Part shown: positions 1-8,902 of the stretch, piece by piece | Position numbering within the stretch: position 1 is the first letter of the stretch | How the letters are laid out: every line of letters starts with the position of its first letter | DNA from: Limonium bicolor | Taxonomy: Eukaryota > Streptophyta > Magnoliopsida > Caryophyllales > Plumbaginaceae | DNA length: 64,000 nucleotides | NCBI GenBank assembly: GCA_023374045.1 | Contig: CM041783.1 | Span: 95,019,298-95,083,297, forward strand | Direction: 5' to 3' | Position numbers and translations under genes: made by a program | Notes under the pieces: model-generated | Seen by the model: only the letters and a program-made list of their open reading frames with translations | Database searches by the model: none | What the model was told of the DNA's origin: nothing

Positions 1-554
1 CAAAGCTTCGTCCCCGATGCTTAACTTACCACCATCATCACCAAATACCAAACACAAATACAAATCTTGACGACAGGTAATACCACCAGCATTAAATAGC
101 CATAAATAAATGTCACATAATCATAGCACACAAGCACATAAGCACACAAGTCAATTTCCAAATACTGAGTAACATCATATTAATCATGTCAATAATTATA
201 TCAACACCTCATACATGGTGTCAAACTATTTATTTTCAAAGTATCAAACCACAAAATCCCAAACTTTAGGTTCTCCTTATGTAATCCACTTCATTAAAAC
301 ATGAACCAACACCAAATTCCTCATGATATAAAGCATATTAACACACATAACAGTCAATTATTTGTCACACTCATCATATTACACACATACAATACAATCC
401 ATCTACTTCAGACAATTCATCACATAGCAAAAAGATAATAATTTTGATCATATAAACATGTCAAACACTTTAAGTGTCCTATTGCATCAATCTCAGATAT
501 TAATATCAAACTATCCTCAATTATTTCACCACTAATCAACACCTACGTCTTACA

Positions 555-584
555 CCAACCACGCTTCCACTGCGCTACTCTGAT
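555..584 (-). other. Initiator tRNA-Met 5'-half-like sequence with Pol III A box
   Basis: Read on the minus strand, these 30 bases match the 5' end of plant initiator tRNA-Met (recalled from memory) at 27 positions; the differences fall near tRNA positions 9, 16 and 27. They contain TAGCGCAGTGG, a perfect fit to the A-box consensus TRGYNNARNGG. Similarity fades after the anticodon stem and I see no B box, so this is not a complete tRNA gene. It lies about 340 bases inside the PBS. Other copies: 4538-4567, 8518-8547, 12499-12527 (1-bp gap), 16484-16513, 20491-20520, 24487-24516, 28483-28512, 32464-32493, 36450-36478 (gap), 40444-40473, 44434-44465 (altered), 48421-48450, 52400-52431 (2-bp insertion), 56396-56425 and 60388-60417. 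Capture of the primer tRNA during reverse transcription, or a SINE head, could explain it (inference). Confidence 0.6.
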
Positions 585-923
585 CTAATTTTTCGTGATC
601 ACTTACAGGAAGCTTCAGGAATCCTCCAACCCTGCCATGGTCAGTGCCAGTGAACTATCCTTCCACCTCAATTTGTTTTCAGTTTCCCTTGATCTGACCA
701 GGATCAAGGTCAACCTTCACGTCAGATTCAAGCAATTTGCACAATTAAACAAGTTCCAGTTTAATCCTAGTATAGCCCCAATTATCCGACGACCACAACT
801 AATTCCAAACAATCAAACAAATCGGTAACAAGCAACAAACACAATTCCCATCCCCACGGCTTGTCAAGTTTTTAAGCCTAGATTTAATCTTAACTCAACC
901 AAAGCTCCCTAGAGACCAAACCT

Positions 924-935
924 GCTCTGATACCA
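924..935 (-). other. Primer binding site for initiator tRNA-Met
   Basis: The minus strand reads TGGTATCAGAGC, the exact complement of the 3' end of plant initiator tRNA-Met including CCA. The following bases, AGGTTT, continue the match if one C of the tRNA complement is skipped. It starts three bases (GAG) after the LTR end. The site is perfectly conserved in all 16 units and always lies 15 to 4 bases left of the LTR start: 4910-4921, 8888-8899, 12869-12880, 16855-16866, 20862-20873, 24860-24871, 28850-28861, 32837-32848, 36819-36830, 40818-40829, 44809-44820, 48792-48803, 52770-52781, 56769-56780 and 60770-60781. Priming of minus-strand DNA synthesis here is established for this PBS type; present activity is not shown. 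Confidence 0.93.
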
Positions 936-1048
936 CTCTGTAACACCCGGTTTTCACACACTAAAATTTTCTTATTACTTGAACAACTTACTACAATATT
1001 TTACAGCGGAAGACTAAATAACACCTAAGTCAAACCGGAGCGCTACCG

Positions 1049-1069
1049 CCACACCACACCAACTAGTGT
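1049..1069. other. Short hairpin near the LTR 3' end
   Basis: CCACAC and GTGTGG pair around CAACTA, centred on an ACTAGT palindrome, about 110 bases from the LTR 3' end on the minus strand. It is present in nearly all units but broken in unit 2 (near 5050). Such structures in U5 can shape the region upstream of the primer site; here that is only a possibility. Confidence 0.35.
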
Positions 1070-1972
1070 GGATGCTAAGGCTAATCCACCTACAACCTAA
1101 CTCCCGGAACATGCTCCAAGGAGTTTACCACTTACAAATAAATAAAATTTCTAGCTATGTCGGCGCGTTCCCTTGTCCCAAGCTCAAGAGCAATATCACA
1201 CAAAGAATCAACTTCACCTGCAACAAACCTGTGGCAGCAAACAATCACACAAAAGGGCCACAGGCACAAACCAGAAAACGTCAGCAAAGCTGAGTAACAA
1301 ATATCACACCTGTAAAATTCACTCTCTTTGAAAAAACCTTTTTAGCAGCATAAAGGCACACATCAACACAAACAACCATGTTATCAACCACAAACACAAG
1401 TTTACAACACACTCACCTTCCTTGAGACATTTTACCTTAACACAAACCACCTGTTCATAATGATATCACAATACCAGCAAACTCACCAGAGACATAAATC
1501 CAATAATATTTGGAAACCACATAACAATTCCCACCAGTTTGTATCTCAATTATTAACATTCCACCAATCCTCGGGCACACCGGTCTTTCGACAAAGAGCT
1601 ACTAGGCTCTCGGCCCCTTGGACAAATAATTCCACCACCTCACCCCATGTCCTTAAGTGTGCACACCCCCTATGAATCATCAGTCCATAGAGTAGATCAT
1701 GATGGCTTAGCTCCAATACATTGGTAGGAGCGCAAAATTCAGTGAATGGCCACCATGGCTCGACCAAATGAAGGAGCTAACCTAGCTCAATAGTTTCGCA
1801 ATATATATATTTCCAAATTCAACTTCCACCACCATAAGTAATATCAACCTTTCCAACATATAAATATCATCCACAATCATATAAAATTGCTCAAAAATAA
1901 CCACCAACCAAAGGATAGCATAAACAAGATTAATCACATATTAAAGTACAAACAACCCACCTTTAGAATTAA

Positions 1973-2002
1973 AACCTTGTATAAGGTTAGACTTTGTCTA
2001 AC
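1973..2002. other. Two overlapping perfect hairpins inside the LTR
   Basis: The first inverted repeat is AACCTT-GTAT-AAGGTT (1973-1988); the second is GTTAGAC-TTT-GTCTAAC (1986-2002). They share three bases, so the two stems cannot be fully formed at the same time. The block is kept in nearly every unit, for example 5957-5986 and 21914-21943, while units 9, 13 and 16 have 1-bp losses in the second hairpin or its copy. Function unknown; an RNA fold in the long transcribed part of the LTR is possible. Confidence 0.55.
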
Positions 2003-2641
2003 TTTGTTCCACCTGAATATCCACTCCATCAAAATCAAGCTTTCTCTTAGCAATCACAGATCAACAAGAATTCCACACCAAGAGTAGTCACCAAAAATCA
2101 TTCCAGAGCCTTTCAAGGCTAAGCCAAGCAACAAAACACCCAAAACCATACTTAAACACAATTTTCCTTCTTTCCAAGTTTTAGCACACATATAACCTTA
2201 CAAGACTTCCTTATACCTTTTACTTCACCCACCTCTTACAACTTCAACCACAAGTCATATTAGGACCATAATGACCAGAGAAACCATTAAATCCAATAAC
2301 CAACACACAATTACACTTATTCAAGCTTAAAGCACACCTTTATCCCAAATCACTTCCTAGTAATTCGAATGACATCCCAAAGGAGTTTCGACCTGATTTT
2401 TGACCATAGATATAATTCGAAATATAAGAATACCCTCAAAATTTCAGCTCAAACCCATGTCGGAAACTCATCTAAACAACTCCTAAAGCTTAAAGCTCAT
2501 TATTTTCCCTTGCCATGTCTATCCGACTTAAATATCTTCATTCGACTTCATTTTTTGACCATAACCATATGTTCACTATTAAAGACTACCCTCAAAATTT
2601 TAAGGCAAGATGAATTCGGGAACCTATTTACTAAGTCTCAA

Positions 2642-2663
2642 GGCTTAAAACACCATTTAAGCC
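2642..2663. other. 8-bp inverted repeat with 6-nt loop
   Basis: GGCTTAAA and TTTAAGCC are perfect complements separated by ACACCA. The same hairpin is present in most units; a few copies lose one base of the left arm (for example near 14596 and 46523). It sits mid-LTR with no neighbouring promoter or U-tract, so it is a potential RNA or cruciform structure and not evidence for a terminator. Confidence 0.45.
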
Positions 2664-3007
2664 CTCCCACCTTGACCTAGCATTTTTATGTCTAACCACG
2701 AGTTCCCACCACCTATAATCAATTATTATGAGTTAATATAGGTAGAATAACACACCAAACTCAACAAAATCCCATCGAAATCACTCAAGGAGTCTTAAAA
2801 CACATTTTCCTCCCTAAAAGTTCCCTAGAACTTATCCTACTTCCCAAAGGTATTTTCGCCTGAATATTTGATATTATTCTAGTAATAACTATCTAAGAAC
2901 ACTGTCAAAATTTCAGCTCAAGAGAAGCTAGGGTTCGGAAGTTACCATTAACAAGAGTTAAAGCTCAAAATCAGGGTTTAAAGAAAGAAATGGTGAGCAT
3001 AAGTGTT

Positions 3008-3012
3008 ACCTG
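3008..3012 (-). promoter_or_regulatory. Candidate 5' splice site in the LTR leader
   Basis: The minus strand reads CCAG|GTAACA, a reasonable plant splice donor, about 950 bases from the LTR 5' end. It follows a purine-rich stretch and precedes a long T/G-rich stretch that looks intron-like. A plausible partner acceptor, TTTGTTGCAG|GTG on the minus strand, lies at 1218-1219 in the same LTR. Both are conserved across units. This is inference from motif and composition only. Confidence 0.25.
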
Positions 3013-3213
3013 GAATCTCCTTGCCATTTTAGCCACGACCTTACAAGTCCCTTCGGCTAAATGAATCAATTTCTTCCACCAAACCAATTAGTCCAGGCAC
3101 CAGCTCCTGTCTCCCTCCTTGAAGAAATCTTGGTTTTCCTTGATTTCTAGCTTGAATCTCCTTCTCCAATGGTGGGTGTTGAGTTCTATGAGCTTCTATG
3201 GTGTTCTAATGGC

Positions 3214-3237
3214 GTGAGAGTGAGTGAGGAAGGCAGG
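3214..3237 (-). promoter_or_regulatory. CT-rich tract, candidate transcription start region
   Basis: On the minus strand this is a run of C and T with CTCACTCACTCTCAC inside, like pyrimidine-rich initiator/Y-patch sequence of plant core promoters. It marks the point where base skew changes: G/T-rich on the + strand locally, A/C-rich further left. If transcription starts here, U3 is about 0.73 kb and R plus U5 about 2.2 kb. I found no convincing TATA box just upstream. Inference only. Confidence 0.25.
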
Positions 3238-3371
3238 TAAATCGGTTCCCATCTCATTCTTAAGGATGGCGTGAGTGAATTCCAATTTTACTTCATTAAT
3301 TAAGTGTAATGATTACTAAGATAACCTTATCTCTTCCTAAGCCATTAGATTAGTGACAATTGTCTAGATTA

Positions 3372-3425
3372 AATCTCAGCCCTCCATGTGTGACCGGCCT
3401 TAATGATGAAGGAGACAAGTGGCAT
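3372..3425. repeat. Internal LTR duplication, copy A
   Basis: This block and the one 132 bases to its right share the order AATCTC ... TCCATGTGTGACC ... TTAATGA(T)GAAGG(A/T)GACA. The 13-nt core TCCATGTGTGACC is identical in both. The duplication is present in every unit, so it predates array growth. In unit 15 the corresponding blocks lie near 59221-59274 and 59353-59406. Confidence 0.6.
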
Positions 3426-3503
3426 GGGTAATAAAGAGTATAAGACAAAATAGAATGATGTCTTCACTTACAGCCGTCGGATCGTAGATATTTTGCTTGG
3501 ATG

Positions 3504-3557
3504 AATCTCCACCATCCATGTGTGACCACCCCTCATTAATGAAGGTGACACATGTCT
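3504..3557. repeat. Internal LTR duplication, copy B
   Basis: Partner of the block at 3372-3425, with several substitutions and short gaps between the two. It lies in the part of the LTR that would be U3 on the minus strand, so the pair may be a duplicated regulatory module; no factor can be named for the shared core. Confidence 0.6.
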
Positions 3558-3629
3558 TCTCTTGATTGAACCATGTGACTAATCATCTCTTGACACCTCG
3601 ACGCTTACATCATCGTTATGTCATGCCGA

Positions 3630-3684
3630 CATCATCACTGCATCATCACTGCATCATCACTGCATCACCACTGCATCACCACTG
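3630..3684. repeat. 11-bp minisatellite in U3, five copies
   Basis: Three copies of CATCATCACTG are followed by two of CATCACCACTG. Corresponding arrays: 7610-7664, 11589-11643, 15573-15627, 19578-19632, 23574-23628, 27572-27626, 31554-31608, 35547-35601, 39552-39598, 43534-43577, 47506-47560, 51489-51543, 55483-55537, 59479-59533 and 63466-63520. Units 10 and 11 have four copies instead of five; unit 10 also has an extra CAT, and units 13 and 16 carry scrambled or substituted copies. The rest keep the 3+2 pattern. Confidence 0.85.
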
Positions 3685-3693
3685 CATCATCAT

Positions 3694-3786
3694 GGTCAAA
3701 GTTGACCATTGACCAAGGTTTGACCAATGTCCAATGTTTGACCGAAGTCAGACCAAAGTTGACCTAGGTTTGACCACAGTTGACCG
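3694..3786. promoter_or_regulatory. W-box cluster in U3 (eight TTGACC motifs)
   Basis: Seven TTGACC on the + strand and one inverted (GGTCAA at the left edge) fall within about 93 bases. TTGAC(C/T) is the known core bound by WRKY transcription factors. The cluster sits about 175-270 bases from the LTR's 5' end on the minus strand, where enhancers of plant LTR promoters lie, so stress- or pathogen-responsive transcription is a fair inference. It is conserved in all units; unit 16 is damaged near 63533-63545 and 63600, and unit 10 has lost two bases near 39611. Confidence 0.55.
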
Positions 3787-3844
3787 GGGCTTCTAGAACT
3801 CCATGCAACTCACCGAAATTTCAGTGTTTCTCGGAACTTCTGAA

Positions 3845-3855
3845 CTAGGGTTTCT
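3845..3855 (-). promoter_or_regulatory. Telo-box-like motif near the LTR 5' end
   Basis: The minus strand reads AGAAACCCTAG, containing AAACCCTA, the plant telo-box core known from promoters of ribosomal and cell-cycle genes. It is about 110 bases inside the LTR start and is repeated at the same place in most units (lost or altered in units 3 and 16). A single short match has limited weight. Confidence 0.3.
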
Positions 3856-3961
3856 CCAAGGTTTCTTGGTTGATTCCCAACCACTAGGCTTCCTCGTGTT
3901 CTCTAATAATTCCTAAGGAACTATGGTTTCCATTAGGGTTACAAAAATTCGGGGTATTACA

Positions 3962-3970
3962 TTCTCCCCC
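3962..3970 (-). other. Polypurine tract next to LTR 1
   Basis: The minus strand reads GGGGGAGAA immediately before TGTAATACCCC of the LTR, the normal place of the plus-strand primer. Most other copies have six Gs: 7944-7953, 15906-15915, 19912-19921, 23908-23917, 27905-27914, 31888-31897 and so on. The copy after LTR 12 has seven (47841-47851) and the copy after LTR 3 has a T-to-G change on the + strand (TTCGCCCCCC, 11923-11932). Confidence 0.88.
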
Positions 3971-4924
3971 GTTAAACAAAGCTTCGTCCCCGATGCTTAA
4001 CTTACCACCATCATCACCAAATACCCAAACACAATACAAATCTTTGACGACAAGGTAATACCACCAAGCATTAAATAGCCATAAATAAATGTCACATAAT
4101 CATAGCACACAAGCACATAAGCACACAAGTCAATTTCCAAATACTGAGTAACATCATATTAATCATGTCAATAATTATATCAACACCTCATACATGGTGT
4201 CAAACTATTTATTTTCAAAAGTATCCAACCACAAAATCCCAAACTTTATGTTCTCTTATGTAATCCACTTCATTAAAACATGAACCAACACACAATTCCT
4301 CATGATATAAAGCATATTAACACACATAACCATGTCAATTATTTTGTCACTCATCACCTATTACACACATACAATAACAATCCATCTACTTCAGACAATT
4401 CATCACATAGCAAAAAGATAATAATTTTGATCATATAAACATGTCAAACACTTTAAGTGTCCTATTGCATCAATCTCAGATATTAATATCAAACTATCCT
4501 CAATTATTTCACCACTAATCAACACCTACGTCTTACACCAACCACGCTTCCACTGCGCTACTCTGATCTAATTTTTCGTGATCACTTACAGGAAGCTTCA
4601 GGAATCCTCCAACCCTGCCATGGTCAGTGCCAGTGTTGAACTATCCTTCCACCTCATTTGTTTTCAGTTTCCCTTGATCTGACCAGGATCAAGGTCAACC
4701 TTCCACGTCAGATTCAAGCAATTTGCACAATTAAACAAGTTCCAGTTTAATCCTAGTATAGCCCAATTATCCGACGACCACAACTAATTCCAAAACAATC
4801 AAACAAATCGGTAACAAGCAACAAACACAATTCCCATCCCCACGGCTTGTCAAGTTTTTAAGCCTAGATTTAATCTTAACTCAACCAAAGCTCCCTAGAG
4901 ACCAAACCTGCTCTGATACCACTC
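3962..4924 (-). mobile_element. Internal segment 2 (963 bp)
   Basis: Complete PPT-to-PBS internal region close to the majority sequence. It differs mainly in homopolymer lengths (five Cs in the PPT, an extra A near 4795). No coding domain is present. It retains the tRNA-like block at 4538-4567 and a GTAAGT donor-like motif on the minus strand just beside it, near 4585. Confidence 0.88.
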
Positions 4925-7900
4925 TGTAACACCCCGGTTTTCACACACTAAAATTTTCTTATTACTTGAACAACTTACTACACAAATATTTTACAGCGGA
5001 AGACTAAATAAACTTAAGTCAAAACCGGAGCGCTACCGCCACACCCACACCAATAGTGTGGATGCTAAGGCTAATCCACCTACAACCTAACTCCCGGAAC
5101 ATGCTCCAAGGAGTTTACCACTTACAAATAAATAAAATTTCTAGCTATGTCGGCGCGTTCCCTTGTCCCAAGCTCAAGAGCAATATCACAAAAGAATCAA
5201 CTTCACCTGCAACAAACCTGTGCCAGCAAACAATCACACAAAAGGGCCACAGGCACAAACCAGAAAACGTCAGCAAAGCTGAGTAACAAATATCACACCC
5301 TGTAAAATTCACTCTCTTTGAAAAAACCTTTTTAGCAGCATAAAGGCACACATCAACACAAACAACCATGTTATCAACCACAAACACAAGTTTACAACAC
5401 ACTCACCTTCCTTGAGACATTTTACCTTAACACAAACCACCTGTTCATAATGATATCACAATACCAGCAAACTCACCAGAGACATAAATCCAATAATATT
5501 GGAAACCACATAACAATTCCACCAGTTTGTATCTCAATTATTAACATTCCACCAATCCTCGGGCACACCGGTCTTTCGACAAAGAGCTACTAGGCTCTCG
5601 GCCCCTTGGACAAATAATTCCACCACCTCCCCATGTCCTTAAGTGTGCACACCCCCTATGAATCATCAGTCCATAGAGTAGATCATGATGGCTTAGCTCC
5701 AATACATTGGTAGGAGCGAAAATTCAGTGAATGGCCAACCATGGCTCGACAAATTGAAGGAGCTAACCATAGCTCAATAGTTTCGAAATATATTTCCAAA
5801 TTCACACTTCCACCACCATAAGTAATATCAACCTTTCCAACATATAAATATCATCCACAATCATATAAAATTGCTCAAAATAACCACCAACCAAAGGATA
5901 GCAATAAACAAGATTAATCACATATTAAAGTACAAACAACCCACCTTTAGAATTAAAACCTTGTATAAGGTTAGACTTTGTCTAACTTTGTTCCACCTGA
6001 ATATCCACTCCATCAAAATCAAGCTTTCTCTTAGCAATCACAGATCAACAAGAATTCCACACCAAGAGTAGTCACCAAAAATCATTCCAGAGCCTTTCAA
6101 GGCTAAGCCAAGCAACAAAACACCCAAAACCATACTTAAACACAATTTTCCTTCTTTCCAAGTTTTAGCACACATAACCTTACAAGACTTCCTTATACCT
6201 TTTACACTTCACCACCTCTTACAACTTCAACCACAAGTCATATTAGGACCATAATGACCAGAGAAACCATTAAATCCAATAACCAACACACAATTACACT
6301 TATTCAAGCTTAAAGCACACCTTTATCCCAAATCACTTCCTAGTAATTCGAATGACATCCCAAAGGAGTTTCGACCTGAATTTTTGACCATAGATATAAA
6401 TTCGAAATATAAGAATACCCTCAAAATTTCAGCTCAAACCCATGTCGGAAACTCATCTAAACAACTCCTAAAGCTTAAAGCTCATTATTTTCCCTTGCCA
6501 TGTCTATCCGACTTAAATATCTTCATTCGACTTCATTTTTTGACCATAACCATATGTTCACTATTAAAGACTACCTCAAAATTTTAAGGCAAGATGAATT
6601 CGGGAACCTATTTAACTAAGTCTCAAGGCTTAAAACACCATTTAAGCCCTCCCACCTTGACCTAGCATTTTTATGTCTAACCACGAGTTCCCACCACCTA
6701 TAATCAATTATTATGAGTTAATATAGGTAGAATAACACACCAAACAACAAAATCCCATCGAAATCACTCAAGGAGTCTTAAAACACATTTTCCTCCCTAA
6801 AAGTTCCCTAGAACTTATCCTACTTCCCAAAGGTATTTTCGCCTGAATATTTGATATTATTCTAGTAATAACTATCTAAGAACACTGTCAAAATTTCAGC
6901 TCAAGAGAAGCTAGGGTTCGGAAGTTACCATTAACAAGAGTTAAAGCTCAAAATCAGGGTTTAAAGAAAGAAATGGTGAGCATAAGTGTTACCTGGAATC
7001 TCCTTGCCATTTTAGCCACGACCTTACAAGTCCCTTAGCTAAATGAATCAATTTCTTCCACCAACCAATTCGTCCAAGGTCACCAGCTCCTTCTCCCTCC
7101 TTGAAATCTTGTTTTTCCTTGATTTCTAGCTTGAATCTCCTTCTCCAATGGTGGGTGTTGAGTTCTATGAGCTTCTATGGTGTTCTAATGGCGTGAGAGT
7201 GAGTGAGGAAGGCAGGTAAATCGGTTCCCATCTCATTCTTAAGGATGGCGTGAGTGAATTCCAATTTACTTCATTAATTAAGTGTAATGATTACTAAGAT
7301 AACCTTATCTCTTCCTAAGCCATTAGATTAGTGACAATTGTCTAGATTAAATCTCAGCCCTCCATGTGTGACCGGCCTTAATGATGAAGGAGACAAGTGG
7401 CATGGGTAATAAAGAGTATAAGACAAAATAGAATGATGTCTTCACTTACAGCCGTCGGATCGTAGATATTTTGCTTGGATGAATCTCCACCATCCATGTG
7501 TGACCACCCCTCATTAATGAAGGTGACACATGTCTTCTCTTGATTGAACCATGTGTAACTAATCATCTCTTGACACCTCGACGCTTACATCATCGTTATG
7601 TCATGCCGACATCATCACTGCATCATCACTGCATCATCACTGCATCACCACTGCATCACCACTGCATCATCATGGTCAAAGTTGACCATTGACCAAGGTT
7701 TGACCAATGTCCAATGTTTGACCGAAGTCAGACCAAAGTTGACCTAGGTTTGACCACAGTTGACCGGGGCTTCTAGAACTCCATGCAACTCACCGAAATT
7801 TCAGTGTTTCTCGGAACTTTCTGAACTAGGGTTTCTCCAAGGTTTCTTGGTTGATTCCCAACCACTATGGCTTCCTCGTGTTCTCTAATAATTCCTAAGG

Positions 7901-7943
7901 AACTATGGTTTCCATTAGGGTTACAAAAATTCGGGGTATTACA
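4925..7943 (-). mobile_element. LTR 2 (3019 bp)
   Basis: Intact TG...CA ends. Distinctive changes lie near its left end: CTACACAAATATT at 4978 instead of CTACAATATT, AAATAAACTTAAGTC near 5007 instead of AAATAACACCTAAGTC, and loss of CT in CACCAACTAGTGTGG near 5050, which breaks the CCACAC/GTGTGG hairpin found in the other units. The right two thirds match the majority closely. Confidence 0.92.
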
Positions 7944-8902
7944 TTCTCCCCCCGTTAAACAAAGCTTCGTCCCCGATGCTTAACTTACCACCATCATCAC
8001 CAAATACCCCAAACACACATACAATCTTTGACGACAAGGTAATACCACCAGCATTAAAAGCCATAAATAAAGTCACATAAATCATAGCACACAAGCACAT
8101 AAGCACACAAGTCAATTTCCAAATACTGATACATCATATTAATCATGTCAATAATTATATTCAACACCCATACATGGTGTCAAACTATTTATTTTCCAAA
8201 AGTATCCACCACAAAATCCAAACTTTATGTTCTCCTTATGTAATCCACTTCATTATAAAACATGAACCAACACACAATTCCTCATGATATAAAAGCATAT
8301 TAACACACATAACCATGTCAATTATTTTGTCACTCATCACCTATTACACACATACAATAACAATCCATCTACTTCAGACAATTCATCACATAGCAAAAAG
8401 ATAATAATTTGATCATATAAACATGTCAAACACTTTAAGTGTCCTATTGCATCAATCTCAGATATAATATCAAACTATCCTCAATTATTTCACCACTAAT
8501 CAACACTACGTCTTACACCAACCACGCTTCCACTGCGCTACTCTGATCTAATTTTCGTGATCACTTACAGGAAGCTTCAGGAATCCTCCAACCCTGCCAT
8601 GGTCAGTGCCAGTGTTGAACTATCCTTCCACCTCAATTGTTTTCAGTTTCCCTGATCTGACCAGGATCAAGGTCAACCTTCCACGTCAGATTCAAGCAAT
8701 TTGCACAATTAAACAAGTTCCAGTTTAATCCTAGTATAGCCCCAATTATCCGACGACCACAACTAATTCCAAACAATCAAACAAATCGGTAACAAGCAAC
8801 AAACACAATTCCCATCCCCACGGCTTGTCAAGTTTTTAAGCCTAGATTTAATCTTAACTCAACCAAAGCTCCCTAGAGACCAAACCTGCTCTGATACCAC
8901 TC
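7944..8902 (-). mobile_element. Internal segment 3 (959 bp)
   Basis: Complete internal region with PBS at 8888-8899. Single-base gains and losses cluster at 8010-8310 (for example ATTAAAAGCC, AAAGTCACATAAATC and CATTATAAAAC), in contrast to the nearly clean sequence right of 8320. The clustering looks more like local consensus trouble than ordinary mutation. Confidence 0.86.

Larger units (their letters stand above)
1..938 (-). mobile_element. Internal segment 1 (left-truncated by window edge)
   Basis: Non-coding internal region on the minus strand, from just inside the PPT (outside the window) to the PBS at 924-935. It has no gag, protease, RT, RNase H or integrase reading frame. Compared with later copies it lacks single bases near 68-75 and around 350-385, and reads GCCAGTGAACTATCC near 646 where most units read GCCAGTGTTGAACTATCC. 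The + strand is strikingly A/C-rich, so the element's sense strand is T/G-rich. Confidence 0.85.
939..3961 (-). mobile_element. LTR 1 (3023 bp)
   Basis: The reference copy for the positions of LTR substructures given in this annotation. The left end reads TGTAACACCCGG (one C fewer than most copies) and the right end GGGGTATTACA. On the minus strand it begins TGTAATACCCC and ends in GTGTTACA. It carries more small differences from the majority than most LTRs, notably around 3050-3140 (extra bases in the stretch before the CT-rich tract), near 2217-2235, at 3565-3575 (loss of TA in CATGTGTAACT) and near 3883. It contains no open frame of meaningful length. Confidence 0.93.

Noticed and set aside
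555..584. A functional tRNA gene
   Set aside because: Only the 5' half is similar. There is no T arm, no B box, no acceptor-stem partner and no T-run terminator at the expected distance.
2642..2663. A transcription terminator hairpin
   Set aside because: There is no U-tract, the stem is AT-rich and the context is eukaryotic repeat DNA. It is kept only as an inverted repeat.
3630..3684. Regular short repeats that could suggest a CRISPR array
   Set aside because: Units are 11 bp with no spacers and no cas genes, in a plant-type retroelement. It is a minisatellite.
3845..3855. Telomeric repeat tract
   Set aside because: Only single CTAGGGTTT-like motifs occur, never tandem copies of the telomere unit.
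7378..7566. A 62-codon minus-strand frame found at the same place in most units
   Set aside because: It recurs only because the DNA repeats every 3.99 kb. It crosses the U3 duplication, is broken by 1-bp indels in units 1, 4, 9 and 13, and resembles no known domain.
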